Positions 13,866 through 25,566 of a stretch of 64,000 bases of DNA are shown piece after piece. The stretch's first letter is position 1, and each line of letters starts with the position of its first letter. Under the pieces are notes generated by a model. That model was not told the DNA's origin, made no database searches, and worked only from the letters and a program-made list of their open reading frames with translations. This DNA is from Cordylochernes scorpioides (taxonomy: Eukaryota > Arthropoda > Arachnida > Pseudoscorpiones > Chernetidae). The stretch lies in the NCBI GenBank assembly GCA_030710605.1, contig CP092879.1, positions 26,307,844 to 26,371,843 on the forward strand, read 5' to 3'. The translations under genes were made by a program, and so were the position numbers.

Positions 13866-16416
13866 AAGAAGCGCTAATTAAGCAGAACCATTCGGCCCCG
13901 TTTGAAAATACAGGAGCGATTTTTGTCAGTACAAACCTTCTCTACGGTTCACGAGTAGAATACACTTAAAATTGGGTGGCAGTTCGATAAAGAACATATG
14001 ACGGAAGCTTCTTGAACCAAATTATTGAAGACTAAGTCAAAGCAGGTGACCGTCGGCATCGTATTCTTTTAGGTGATAGCAACCTTGTTTGGCCTAAGCT
14101 ATATATATATATATATTTGTTTTTTCCAGAAAGTGAACCTCAACCACTGAATTATTTAAATATCGCACTATAACATGGTGATATGCAGGTGAAGACGCAT
14201 TCCAACGAAAAAAGGCCGCTGGTAATTTTATAGTATTTGACTGGTAGAAACATAAACTAGAATGTTCTATATGTCGAAGACAACAAGATGTTTTGAGGAA
14301 AAAAGAGGTGCTACTTCTAACTTGATGAATCTAGAAGCGCATACTAGATTTAACTTTTTTGAGTATCCACTGAAATTAAATATAATCCTTTCGACCGATT
14401 TTAGTTGAAACAGGAGTTGAATTTTACTCTCTCTTTCTTATATAAAGATACGTACATTTGATGAAGCTGTTCTCCCTCGCCCAGGGTGATGCTATGCATC
14501 GCTCTCAAAATACCTAGTTAGTTTTATGGTTGAATCTTGGAAATGACGAAGTTATTGCTGAATTTATCAAAGACTGGAGCTTCTTTCACTCCTTCTCCGA
14601 TAAGCAGAGACCATTTTGCCTACCAATATCCTTGTCACTTACGTTTGAAAACTTAAGGTTTTGTACGTGATGTACTTTGGAGTGTTCAGTCCTTGTGATC
14701 TATTGACAATTATTTCAGGTAGCAGGTGGGGATTTACATGCCCTCGGTCATGAAGACAAAACAGATTTATAGAGCCACAATATTATTATTTGAGAAATAA
14801 CTTATCTCCTGAAGAATATAACCTCAAAAGGCTGCTTCTGATAATGAGACCCTTCTCGATACACTGATTCGTTTTCTCCACATTTTAGAGTTCAACTACT
14901 TTGGCCAAAAAGCCTTCCTCAGTTCGAAGATCGAGCTTTTCCCAGTGTATTGCTTTATTCTTGGCTGCCAATGTTATTAGGGCACTTCAAAGAGCAGCGT
15001 AAGTCGAAGGTGGTATAATCTGACAGCGATTTAATCGGCCTGCTGTTTTCTGCTTGTATGCATTTCAGTGATCAGATGTACGCTTGCATTCCTCGAAGCA
15101 TGCGAAGCTGGCTTTGATTTGTTCACATCTTCTCTTAGAAGCTTTGCTTGTTTGCGGATTAAAATCAGCTCGTCTCTGCCTCTTGTTTCCTTTAAGCTTT
15201 TGAAAATCACGATTTTTCATTCTTAAGATCTGCCGAATATTTAATTGTATATATAAATATGACCTAATTATATATTATATATTTTATCACATTCCACGAC
15301 ACAACCTGATTCGCCACATGCAAATTAGGTATTTTTTCAATTATCCCATGGGTAAGATTACACCATGTCATGAAGGTTGAAAGCAATAGCAAATTAGATA
15401 TGAGTTAGGAGACACATAGTTGATTTTAACATTTTCGCTTCCAATATTTCAATTACCCTATAGCAAACGAATATTTGCCTACAATTTTGACTTGATTTTT
15501 CTCTGGTAAGTGTACTTGATGTCTCGTGAATTACACATTTTTCTACATGAATTTTGATTAAAGAAACAATTTGGTTTAGCTTTTATAGTTTTAGCTAGTG
15601 TCTTTAGATACATACATCGTCACTCGGCTTTTTGACTAAAATCATATTTTTCATATATAAAATAGGCACATATATCAAATATTAATAAATAATAATTGAG
15701 GTAGCACCTCAGTTTTTATATATCGTTTTATAATTAAATATATATATATTACCTATTAATAGATATTAATTATATTCAAAAGAAAACAATTTATGCTACC
15801 CTAAATGCAACAAAATAATATTTTAAGGACGTAACACATCATATATTTCACCAGTTTAATCTATCATGCCGGTCTAATATTGTGTATTAGACTGTTTATA
15901 CATCTAAGTGGTTATTTAACTCATTTGTACATAAACTATAAATATGTTTGGAAAGCATATATAGCAATTGTATGTTGTTGGAAAATGACATTATAAGAAA
16001 AATAAGTATATTTTACAATTTAAGTTGTGTTCTTCAATCAATGTTAATATATTATCATTTTATTACTTATCAAATATTGCATTTTATATAATTGTATTCT
16101 GAAATTATTGTCATTTTATATCATCGTTTGGGTGAAAATTTTAATTCTAATTTTAATTAGTTTATGATTATTGAAAATTTGCGTTAAAGGTTGTCTCCAT
16201 TTTCAAATATATTTTTAAAAATTTATATATTCCGTGGTTTTATAAAAAGAGAGATCAACATTATTTTAAATCAACTCTCTGAGGATAAAATTTAATGTTA
16301 TTAATAGTGTGTAAATATAATTTTGCTCACAATAATTTATACTTTTTTTTTTGTTTTTATATTTTTGCTTCAAAGTGTAAATGTTTCAAAAAGATATATT
16401 ATCCATATATTATTTG
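13866..16416. other. Unique-looking sequence, no supported gene
   Basis: Satellite similarity fades out near 13,865. What follows is moderately AT-rich sequence, becoming very AT-rich after about 15,240. There is a TA dinucleotide run near 14,100. No open frame of useful length, RNA gene or recognisable element was found. It sits between array block 1 and spacer A and has no counterpart before spacer B, so it is either an insertion or a part of the spacer lost from copy B. Confidence 0.6.
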
Positions 16417-16708
16417 TGATATCAGGTGAACAAAGCAACTTTATATTGAAAGAGTTTGACCAGAAATGTAAAAAGTGAAAATGTTTGACTTCGGGTCTAC
16501 AAAATTCAGAGTAGAAAGGAACCTACCTGTCTGTTTGGTCCTGTCCTCCTTTCTGAAAACAAAAACATCTCATTCAAACTTCACATTCTTACACTTTAGG
16601 ACTCGTTTTATACTCATATAGTTTATATACAAAATTGAGGGAAAGTGTTAATCATATTTTAAAAGCCTCTTATACATTTTGTGCACCTTTTAAGGAGAGA
16701 ATTTAAAA

Positions 16709-16891
16709 TACAGTAGAACCTCCCTTTATATAGCGGATACCCCGCTAGCAGACACGTCTCCACAAAGGATAGTTTTCATTTGCAAAATTACTATTTTCAC
16801 AATTTAGCAACTCTCCGGTTACAAAACACCTCTCATTAAAGGACATTTTAGCACTGCAATTAGGTGTCCTTTACAGGGAGGCTCTACTGTA
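16709..16891. mobile_element. Small TIR element (MITE-like), copy in spacer A
   Basis: The left end reads TACAGTAGAACCTCCCTTTA. The right end, on the other strand, reads TACAGTAGAGCCTCCCTGTA. These imperfect terminal inverted repeats flank about 180 bp with no coding capacity, and TA borders both ends. CAGTAGAACCTC-type ends with TA target sites are known from pogo/Tigger-like and related DNA transposons; the family here is inference. The orthologous copy is at 41,011-41,184, so insertion predates the spacer duplication. Confidence 0.65.
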
Positions 16892-17148
16892 GTAAATATT
16901 ATTTAATATAGTAATTTCAAAATGGCGAGTCCATAAATGCGCAGAATGTTTTATTATATCTTACCAAATATTATTATCTTAAGCTCAAGAAAAAAAGTAT
17001 ACACAATCCTAATATGTCGGGGTGTATGTGACTTCAAATGTCTTGTTGCCTGTGCAATACACTGATGTTCTAGCGTAGTGTATAAAGTGTAGCATATATA
17101 AACAGAATGATCCAATACAGTATTAGAGCTCTAAAGAAGCGGTCTGGT

Positions 17149-17200
17149 AGATTAAATTGGCGAAACCGCTGGGAGGGTTCACCATTGATGAGCCAAGCCC
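17149..17200 (+). repeat. Solo copy of the foldback element's terminal sequence
   Basis: GGCGAAACCGCTGGGAGGGT followed by TCACCATTGATGAGCCAAGC matches the terminal inverted repeat of the element at 19,879-20,446. It is followed by a long C run. No partner inverted copy lies close by, so this is a fragment or solo end. Confidence 0.6.
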
Positions 17201-17836
17201 CCCCCCCCCCCCCCTTCCCCTCCCATTATTTTTCATCGCAGTAAGGACAATAAAATTTTGATTTATGTGTGAAAGAAACAGTCGCGTCTTAATGTTTTTC
17301 TTTGCTATAAATAGACACTGTCTCTTCATGCTTTTTCATTATCGTAAATAAAAAGCTGAAATCTCTCTTGAAAGAAGCAGAAAAATATAGGAACTTCACC
17401 TAATTTAGAATTTTCTCTATATAAATATAGTAATTAAAAAATTACTATTAATATTAAATATTTTCATCTGTGAAAAAAGCTATTATATAATTTTAAAACA
17501 CGCACACATTTTACTAAATTTCTTTTACTAGTCAAAAATATGAGTTTGTCGAAAATATTTTCTTCTAATTAAAGAAGACTTCAGCCATTTAAGATTTTTA
17601 AGTTCAGAAACAGGGTATAAATGGCAGAAACATTAAGTTGTATTTACTTATCTCTCACGAAAATATTTATATTCAAGTATATGTTACGATGCACTATATG
17701 TGTACCCTATTAATTTGTATTAATAATTTGTTCCCAGTTGGCCCATCCCACAATATCGACACTATACTTAGATATGACACAAAATATTCAAACATGCTTC
17801 CAATTCACTCCAGTAATAAAATACGATCATTTATAG

Positions 17837-18316
17837 GAAAAAGCTAGATTTGAATTGACGACAGAAAATAGTTCAGCGTCGCCAAAATATTCGAAAATGA
17901 ACCGGACGACCGAAGATCATCCCGAATGTGATCAACATGCAAGATCCATATTTACACAATGGGGCCAAAACGTGGATGAAGTTTCATATTTTAATGTCGC
18001 TGTTTTTTTTTTCTTTTTCTTTTAAGGAAACAGAGTCAATTTTTGTTCACATTTGGTTACCTCTAGTGTCTTCAATAAAGGTCAATTGTGTATCAAGTAT
18101 ATTTCAGAGTTATTATCTGAAACCCGATAAACATGCTAAAAGGTAAATTCCTTGAGTTTTCTTCATGAGTGTTTATCATCACATATACAATGACTTGGTT
18201 GTCGTGAATTGTTCAGAACCTTTTATGAAGCGGCTAAGCCAACAGGAAATGAACATCACCTACCACGCGCGCCAATCGTTTCTCTTTCTTTCCTCATCTT
18301 GAAAGATTTCATGTGA
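17837..18316 (+). CDS. Candidate three-exon ORF in spacer A, unknown product
   Basis: I do not recognise the product. Three segments look like exons: 17,837-17,938 (102 nt, after TTTATAG, followed by GCAAGA, a GC-type donor), 18,108-18,142 (35 nt, after ATTTCAG, before GTAAAT) and 18,217-18,316 (after GTTCAG, ending TGA). Joined, the phases agree and give one open frame of about 78 codons ending in ...SLSFLILKDFM. Support comes from the paralogue at 42,162-42,666: exon 1 is nearly identical and divergence jumps at its 3' border, exon 2 differs by exactly 3 nt, and exon 3 differs mainly at third codon positions. The start is unclear: an in-frame TAG lies just upstream of exon 1, and an internal ATG sits at 17,897. 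It may be a gene end, a gene fragment caught in the spacer, or a transposon ORF. Confidence 0.4.
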
Positions 18317-19251
18317 TTTGTGTGAGAAATATAAATATGAATAAACCAATATCAAATCATTTGGTTGATTCGGAATTATAACTTGCAAAAGGTTGTTTGA
18401 TAACCTCATTGTTATCCTATTTTTAATCAAAATTGCTCTATTGGCTGGTTGCTTATACCTTTGCTTTCGTAAATTTAGTGATTGATATGCTACAATATAG
18501 CATTTCTGTAAACAACTTGGTTTAATTTGTTCATTTCATTAAAGGCAATGATATTATATATTCCCTAATAATTATTCTAATTCACTATTGTTTAAAGCCC
18601 ACATAGGCTTTCAAATTTCCTATGATTCATTTTTTCCATAGAATAACCTCCTTTGATCAAAAGTTGTTGACTTTGCTTAGACTTTTTAAAGATACGGATG
18701 CCAAGAAGATTAATTTAACTTTAGTGATTTACAAGAGAGAGAACAAAATAAAGAAAATTCTAACATAGCAAACAAAGAGCAACTTTTCTTCTTACGGTTA
18801 GCGACTATTTTCTTGTGATCTTACATACATACTCTGTAGAAATAATTAATTAATTAAGCTTAAAATATATATACACAACAATAGCATAAAACCCTTGAGG
18901 CGTTAAAGTTCATGATTTATCGCTGAAATATAAAAAACCTGTGAACTTTTTGCTACTTCCTCTCTCTCTATCTAAAAATCTAAAATTTAATTTCCTCACA
19001 TTATATTAATTTTTCATCACAAAAATTAATTAAGCTTATTAATACAACTGATTTTTTTTTTAAACAAAACAAAAATATTTAAACGACTACTATTTATTGT
19101 TGGCAAGGAAAAAAAAAACATTTGTGGCTCTTAAAAAACTTTTAAATTCTGTAAATAGTCATTTTTGACTCTTCCGACTCAGAAGTTTGCCGACCCCTGT
19201 ACTTGACTGATACGACAGAACAAGCAACGCAAGAATTTTAGCAATCTTAGT

Positions 19252-19298
19252 AGGTTAAACTGGAGAAACCACTGGGAGATGCACTGATGAGCCAGGCA
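19252..19298 (+). repeat. Diverged solo copy of foldback terminal sequence
   Basis: GAGAAACCACTGGGAGATGC and ACTGATGAGCCAGGC match the terminal repeat described at 19,879, with more substitutions. It shows the terminal sequence is scattered through the spacer, not only at the ends of one element. Confidence 0.45.
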
Positions 19299-19410
19299 TT
19301 ATTTTTAAAGAACGCAAACATGTCTTTAAAGAAAACAAAACAACTGATTTTTAATAAAAATTTTAACTCTTTTTAATTTGAGATAATTATTGAATTATCT
19401 AATTAATATT

Positions 19411-19693
19411 GTGTAGAAACTGTACAGAGTCAATAAACAATATATAGATAGAAAACTTATCTAATTTTATTAGAGGTATCTCTAATTAGGCACAATTTGG
19501 ATTTATAGATTATAAACACAAGGTAATAAGAGAAAATCTAAATAATAGTGTGTAGAAACTTCTACAAATAGAGTCAATACACAATTTCTAGATAGAAATA
19601 TTATCTAATTTTATTATACACGTATCTATGATAAGGCACAATTTGAATTATAGAATATAAACACAAGGTAATAAGAGAAAATATAAATAAATA
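19411..19693 (+). repeat. Tandem duplication of about 140 bp, only in spacer A
   Basis: GTGTAGAAACT begins copies at 19,411 and 19,550. Both contain a TAGATAGAAA segment, an AAGGCACAATTTG-like segment and AAACACAAGGTAATAAGAG. Spacer B has the unit once (from about 43,445). AAACACAAGGTAATAAGA also recurs inverted just downstream near 19,735-19,760, giving hairpin potential. Confidence 0.65.
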
Positions 19694-19878
19694 GTGTGTG
19701 ACGTTTCGGTAAAAGCGTTGTTATGGTCTTAATGTTGATTTGGTCTTATTACCTTGTGTTTGGACGTATCTCTATTTGAAGAGAAAATAACATGCTATAT
19801 ATATATATATATAGCAAATAAAAACAATAAGACGCGAATATTTCTTCACACTTAAATCAAATTAGATTAAATTGGCGA

Positions 19879-20446
19879 AACCGCTGGGAGGGTTCACCAC
19901 TGATAAGCCAAGCCCTCCCAATACTTTTTGCATCGCATTAAGGACATTAGAAATTTGATATATGTGTTAAAGAAACTTTCCTGTCTTAATGCTTTTATTT
20001 GTTATATTAAATATCTTCTGAACATAGCCTACAAATAGGTGCTTCAATTTTAGTTTATAATTATCGATAAAGTAATAACAAAATAATAATCAATAACAAA
20101 TTCTTATGACAATAGATATAACAGTATAACGAATATAAAAGATACTCTTTCGTCAAGACTTTTGATTCGTTATACACTTATACCAATTGTACGGAGTTTA
20201 CCTGTAGAAAAAAAAAAAGATATAACAGCTCATCTTTTCTTGGTAGTTCTCAAATAAAGTTTTACCGCTGCCACCTACCGTTTAAAATAGCATTTGTATG
20301 TGAAAAATGAATATCATTATTTATATTTGTAACTATTATAGACGAGTATGATTCTTTTAAAAATTAACCAATTTCAACTGCCCTTACTGCAATGGATAAA
20401 TATATGAGAGGGCCTGGCTCATCAGTGTTGAACCCTCCCAGCGGTT
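19879..20446. mobile_element. Non-autonomous element with about 40-bp inverted ends, spacer A
   Basis: The left end, AACCGCTGGGAGGGTTCACC at 19,879-19,917, recurs inverted at 20,407-20,446 (GGCCTGGCTCATCAGTGTTG then AACCCTCCCAGCGGTT). The interior of about 490 bp is AT-rich and non-coding. The same arrangement is at 43,765-44,220 in spacer B. This fits a MITE or foldback element; no transposase is visible and I cannot name the family. Its right end lies only about 60 bp from the start of array block 2. Confidence 0.6.
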
Positions 20447-20511
20447 CCCTTTATTGATGGGGGTACAGAAACGCCAGAAAAGGTGAAATATACATGGATT
20501 AATAACGGTGG

Positions 20512-23500
20512 TTCAAAGGTTCTAGGAGATGGTGGAATACACAGCTTGCGTCTCAGATGGCTGAGACGGGGAATTACTTATATTTTATTGACAGCAGAAA
20601 AAGATACCAGAGAAGCGGGAGAGTACACATGTTTTATTGACAGAAGTACAGATATGCCAGATACGCGGTTAAGTACAGATGTTTTATTGACAGAAGTACA
20701 GATATGCCAGAGAAGAGGGTAAGTACATATGTTTTTCGACAGAAGAATAGAGATGCCAGAGACAAAGGGGAGTACACATATTTTATTGACAAAAGTACAG
20801 AGATGCCCGAGACGGGGGAGTACACAGGTTTTATTGACAGAAGTACAGAGATACAAGAGACGGGAGAGTACACATTTTTATTGACAGAAGAACAGAGAGA
20901 CTAGAGACGGGAGAGTACAAATGTTTATTTACAGAAGTACAGAGATTCCCGAGCCGGGGGAGTTCACATATTTAATCAAAAGAAGTAAAGATTGGCCAGA
21001 GACGCTGGGGAGTACAAATATTTTATTTACAGAAGTACAGAGATGCCCGAGATGAGGGAGTATACATGTTTTATCGACAGAAGTACAACATGTTCTATTG
21101 ACAAAAGTACAGAGATACCAGAGACGCGTAGGAATACACATGTTTTATTGACAAAGGTACAGAGATTCCAAAGACGAGGGAGTACACATGTTTTATTGAC
21201 AAAAGTACAGAGATGCCCGAGACGTGTGAGTACATTTGTCTTATTGAAAGAAGTACAGAGATACCAGAGACGGAATATTACACATGTTTATTTGCAGAAG
21301 TACAGAGATGCCCGAGACGGAGGAGTTATCATATTTCATTAGCAGAAGTATAGCGTTTTAGAGAGGCTGGAGAGTACGCATGTTTTATTTACAGAAGTAC
21401 AGAGTTTCCAGGGACGAGGAAGTTCATATATTTCATTGACAGCAGTAAATAGATTCCAGAGACGCAAGGTGTACAAATGTTCTATTGAGAGAAGTACAGA
21501 GATGCCAGAGACGCGTAAGAGTACACGTGTTTTATTGACAAAGGTACAGAGATACAAAAGACGGGGTTGCCCAAATAATATATTGACAGAAGCAAAGAGA
21601 TGCCACAAACGGAGAGGTACTCATATTTTATTGACAAATGTACTGAGATGCCAGAGACGGAGAAGAATACATGTTTTATTGACAGAAGTACAGAGTTGCC
21701 AGAGACGGAGGAGTACACATGTTTTATTGACATAAGTACAGAGATGTCAGAGACGGAGGAGTTGACATGTTTTGTTGAAAGAAGTACAGAGATGCCAGAG
21801 CGGAGGAGTACACATGTTTTAATGACAGAAATACAGAGATACCAGAGAGGGAGGAGTACACATATTTTATAGACAAAAGTAGAGAGATGCGAGAGACGGA
21901 GGAGTACACATGTTTTATTGACAGAAGTACAGAGAGAACAGAGACGAGGAGAACAAATTTTTATTCACAGAGGTACAGAGATTCCCGAGCCGGGGGAGTT
22001 CACATATTTCATTAACAGAAGTACAGATTGGTCAAAGACGCTGGGGAGTACATATATTTTATATACAGAATTACAGATGTGCTCGAGACGAGGAAGTACA
22101 CCTGTTAATGACAGCAGTACAGAGATTCCAGAGAAACAGGGGTGTAAACATGTTTTATTGACAAAAGTACAGAGATGCCAGAGACCCTTAGGAGTACACA
22201 TGTTTTATTGACAAAGCTACAGATATTCCAAAGACAAGAGAGTACACATGTTTTATTGGCAGAAGTACAGAGATGCCAGAGACGAGGAAATACAAATATT
22301 TTCTTGACAAATATACAGAGATGACCGAGACGGGTGAATACACTTGTCTTTTTGAAAGAAGTAAAGAGATACCAGAGACGGAAGAGTACACATGTTTATT
22401 TGCAGAAGTACAGAGATGCCCAAGACGGAGGTGTTCATATGTTTCATTGGCAGCAGTAAATAGATTACAGAGACGCAAGGGTGCACACATGTTCTATTGA
22501 CAGAAGTACAGAAATGCCAGAGACGCTGGAGAGTACACTGGTTTATTGACAGAGGTAAAGAGATACAAGAGACTGGGTTGCCCAAATAATATATTGACAG
22601 AAGCAAAGATGCCACAAATGGGGAGGTTTTCATATTTTATTAACAAATTCACAGAGATACCAGAGACGGAGGAGTACACATGTTTTATTGACTGAAGTAC
22701 AAAGATGCCAAACCGGTGGAGTAGACATGTTTTATTGAAAGAAGTACAGAGATGCCAGAGACGGAGAAGTACACATGTTTCAAGGACAGAAGTACAGAGA
22801 TACCAGAGAGGGAGGAGTACATATGTTTTTTTGACAAAAGTACAGAGATGCCAGAAACGAAGTTGTAGACATGTTGTATTGAAAGAAGTACAGAGATGCC
22901 AGAGAGGGAGGAGTGCACATGTTTCATTGACAGAAGTACAGAGATGCCAGAGACGGAGAAATACACATGGTTTATTGACAGAAGTACAGATATGCCAGAG
23001 ACGGAGGAGTACACATTTTTAATTGACAGAAGTACAGAGTAGCCAGAGACGGAGGAGTACACATGTTTTATTTACAGAAATACAGAGAGACCACAGACGG
23101 GAGAGTACAAATGTTTATTTACAAAGGTACAGAGATTCCCGAGCCGAGGAGTTCACATATTTCATTAACAGAAGTAGAGATTGGCCAAAGACGCTGGGGA
23201 GTACATATATTTTATTTACAGAAGTACAGCGATGCCAGAGACGAGGGAGTACATATGTCTTTTTGAAAGAAGTACAGAGATACCAGAGACGGGAGAGTAC
23301 ACATGTTTATTTTCAGAAGTACAGAGATGCCCGAGACGGAGGAGTTCTCATATTTCATTAGCAGAAGTGCAGAGGTTTAGAGAGGCGGATGAGTAAACAC
23401 ATTTTATTTACAGAAGTACAGAGATTCCAGGGACGAGGGAGTTCATATGTTTAATTGACAGCAGTAAATAGATTCCTAGGACGAAAGGATGTACACATGT

Positions 23501-24655
23501 TCTATTCACAGAAGTACAAAGATGCCAGAGACGTGAAAGAGTAAACGTGTTTTATTGACAGAGGTACAGAGATACAAGATACGGGGTTGCCCAAATAATA
23601 TATTGACAGAATCAAAGAGATGCCATAAACGGGGGAGTACTCATATTTTATTGACAAATGTACAGAGATGCCAGAGACGGAGGAGTACACATGTTTTATT
23701 GAAAGAAGTACAAAGATGCCAGAGACCGAGAAGTACACATGCTTTATTGACTGTAGTTAAGAGATGCCAGAGACGGAGGAGTACACGTTTTATTGACAGA
23801 AGTAAAGAGATGCCAAACATTGAGGAGTAGACATGTTTTATTGAGAGAAGTACAGAGATGCCAGAGACGGAGGAGTAAACATGTTTTAATGACAGGAGTA
23901 CAGAGATACCAGAGAGGGAGAAGTACACATGTTTTATTGACAGAAGTACAGAGATGACAGAGACGGAGGAGTACACATATTTTATTGACAGAAGTACAAA
24001 GATGCGAGAGACTAGGAGTAAAATGTTTTATTGACAGAAGTACAGAGATGCCAGAGACAGAGCAGTACACATGTTTTATTGACAGAAGTACAAAGATTCC
24101 AGTGAGGGAGGAGTGAACATGTTTTATTGACAGAAGTACAGAATTTCCGGAGACGAAGGAGTACACATATTTTATTGGCAGAAGTACAAAGATGCGAGAG
24201 ATGGAGAAGTACACATGTTTTATTGACAGAAGTACAAAGATGCGAGAGACGGAGGAGTACACATGTTTTATTGACAGAAGTACAGAGATGCCAGAGACAG
24301 CGGAGTACACATGTTCTATTGACAGAAGTACAAAGATGCCAGAGACGCGAAAGAGTAAACGTGTTTTATTGACAGAGGTACAGAGATACAAGATACGGGA
24401 TTGCCCAAATAATATATTGACAGAAGCAAAGAGATGCCACAAACGGGGGAGTACTCATATTTTATTGACAAATGTACAGAGATGCCAGAGACGGAGGAGT
24501 ACACGTGTTTTATTGAAAGAAGTACAGAGATGCCAGAGACCGAAAAGTACACATGTTTTATTGACTGAAGTACAGAGATGCCAGAGACGGAGGAGTACAC
24601 ATGTTTTATTGAAAGAAGTACAGAGATGCCAGACACCGAAAAGTACACATGTTTT
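20512..24655 (+). repeat. 48-bp minisatellite array, block 2
   Basis: Same monomer as block 1 and more homogeneous, especially after 21.5 kb, where GAGACGGAGGAGTACACATG linkers dominate. The first monomers carry the start module shared with window position 1 and with 46.87 kb (TTACTTATATTTTATTGACA, then AGAAGCGGGAGAGTACACAT). The block is cut at 24,655 by an LTR beginning TGTTATG. Confidence 0.95.
21566..24655 (+). repeat. Higher-order repeat, about 1,010 bp (21 monomers)
   Basis: The marker GTTGCCCAAATAATATATTG occurs at 21,566, 22,577 and 23,586, and as GATTGCCCAAATAATATATT at about 24,400. Intervals are 1,011, 1,009 and about 814 bp, close to 21, 21 and 17 monomers of 48 bp. Each marker is followed by the same odd monomers (AGAAGCAAAG, GCCACAAACGG or GCCATAAACGG, TTGACAAATGTAC). 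This is direct evidence of multi-monomer amplification. Confidence 0.85.
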
Positions 24656-24827
24656 TGTTATGTTAATCGTTTACACAATTATATTATTTATGCTCTATGG
24701 AAATTTAATAAGACGCAGTAAACAAAACTTATTGTTTATTTCTCAAGTTACATGCAAATTCTGCTTGCTATTAAGTTATGATGATAAATAGTTGGCGTTG
24801 CCAAACTAAAGATTAATATATATTACA
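24656..24827 (-). mobile_element. LTR of a minus-strand gypsy remnant (3' LTR)
   Basis: On the plus strand it runs from TGTTATGTTAATCGTTTACA to ...AATATATATTACA, so on the minus strand it begins TGTAATATAT and ends CATAACA. A purine-rich tract (AAAAAAGGGACA on the minus strand) precedes it, as expected next to a 3' LTR. Length is 172 bp. Only the first 75 bp or so match the second LTR piece at 25,495. It interrupts a satellite monomer. Confidence 0.7.
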
Positions 24828-25451
24828 TGTCCCTTTTTTAACCATCAAAGGTTCAATCTGCGTGGGGGTCGAACCACCCTACCAGATCTAGTGGTGAGCT
24901 GGTTCTTTGGGGAACCATTGGTCCAGTTCTCCGGGGGTCCTTTGGTGGTCACGTTCTTTGGGGATCCAGGAGAAGAGAGTTGTCCAGAAGATGTAGGCTG
25001 TGTAGAATGCTGTGATGTGGATTCTTCCAGGTCTTGCAAATTAGCTTGTTCCTGGCTCAGTTCTAGTGGTTTCTCCCAATCTGTGTGGGTTGTTTCATTC
25101 CGTTTATCCTCGCGGATGTGAATACTATTTCTTCTATATTCATTGCCTTCTTGATCTTTCACGTAGAAGGATCAAGGTTCATGGGCTTGGTTCGTTATCT
25201 GGCCTGGGAACTATCTTTTATCTTTTTTAAACCAATCTCTATCCTTGATAGATAATGGGTCTGCCGGTCTAGTGTGTCTATCGTAATAGTTTTTCACTTT
25301 AACTTGATTATCTACTAGCTGCTTCTGGATCGCCTCATTGTTAATCATAGAGGGCACGAACTGGGATCTCTTCGAAGGTATTATAGACCTTAAATTCCTT
25401 GACATCAGAATTTGTGCAGGTGATGGCAAATTATTGTGTGGTATGTTTCGC
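24828..25451 (-). pseudogene. Ty3/gypsy pol remnant: integrase C-terminal tail
   Basis: On the minus strand the frame reads from about 25,448 through ...LPSPAQILMSRNL... and VKNYYDRHTRPADPLSIKD, typical of the region after the integrase core in Ty3/gypsy pol. It ends in TRSGRVVRPPRRLNL, a common gypsy pol C-terminus, with its stop at about 24,845. Two in-frame stops (TAG near 25,209, TGA near 25,165) interrupt the frame. Everything upstream (gag, protease, reverse transcriptase, RNase H, integrase core) is absent: the tail joins directly to a tRNA-like primer-site segment. It is a dead, internally deleted copy. Confidence 0.8.
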
Positions 25452-25494
25452 CAGTCTCAATGAGGCGTGGGTTCGAATCCCACCGCTGCCACCA
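25452..25494 (+). other. tRNA-Leu-like 3' half with CCA at an LTR (extended primer-binding site)
   Basis: Read on the plus strand, CAGTCTCAATGAGGCGTGGG then TTCGAATCCCACCGCTGCCA then CCA reproduces the variable arm, T arm, acceptor 3' strand and CCA tail of an animal tRNA-Leu. It abuts the LTR TG at 25,495 exactly, the primer-binding-site position of a minus-strand LTR element. No 5' tRNA half is present and eukaryotic tRNA genes do not encode CCA, so this is not a tRNA gene. At about 43 nt it is much longer than the usual 18-nt primer site. Confidence 0.75.
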
Positions 25495-25566
25495 TGTTAT
25501 GTTGTTCGTTTACACAATTATATTCTTTATACTCTATGGAAATTTAATAAGACGCAGTAAACAAAA
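25495..25566 (-). mobile_element. Second LTR piece of the gypsy remnant
   Basis: TGTTATGTTGTTCGTTTACA and the following sequence to about 25,566 match the LTR at 24,656 with a few substitutions. Beyond that, similarity stops and the sequence differs, so this LTR is a length variant, chimeric, or truncated by the neighbouring element. Together with the tRNA-like segment it marks the 5' end of the remnant on the minus strand. Confidence 0.6.

Larger units (their letters stand above)
16417..20511 (+). repeat. Spacer copy A of a duplicated 3.6-4.1 kb unit
   Basis: This region aligns by eye along its length with 40,711-44,285. Shared landmarks in order: TGATATCAGGTGAACAAAGC at the left edge, a CAGTAGAACCTCC small element, exon-like segments near 17.85-18.3 kb, the string TGACGTTTCGGTAAAA, a foldback element, and the right edge ATTAATAACGGTGG. 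Copy A is about 0.5 kb longer, partly from a tandem duplication near 19.4-19.7 kb. It leads directly into array block 2, as copy B leads toward block 4. It is a paralogous segment of the satellite domain and not a protein gene as a whole. Confidence 0.85.

Noticed and set aside
14140-14200. Exon bounded by TTTTTTCCAG and GTGAAG near 14.1 kb
   Set aside because: All three frames contain stops and there is no paralogue for comparison.
23744-24442. Minus-strand reading frame of about 230 codons resembling a membrane protein
   Set aside because: Hydrophobic appearance comes from repeated SVLLSIKHVYS of the reverse-complement monomer. Same array artefact.
1-24655. Hammerhead ribozyme in the 48-bp monomer
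   Set aside because: No CUGANGA box with a paired GAAA was found on either strand of the consensus monomer.
24192-24791. Long plus-strand reading frame of about 200 codons in satellite
   Set aside because: It is a by-product of the 48-bp period in the most homogeneous block and runs out of the array into LTR sequence. No family resemblance.
24891-25121. Plus-strand cysteine/serine-rich frame
   Set aside because: Antisense to the gypsy pol tail, which has recognisable integrase C-terminal motifs.
25441-25494. Functional tRNA-Leu gene
   Set aside because: Only the 3' half is present, the CCA is encoded, and it abuts an LTR exactly at the primer-site position.
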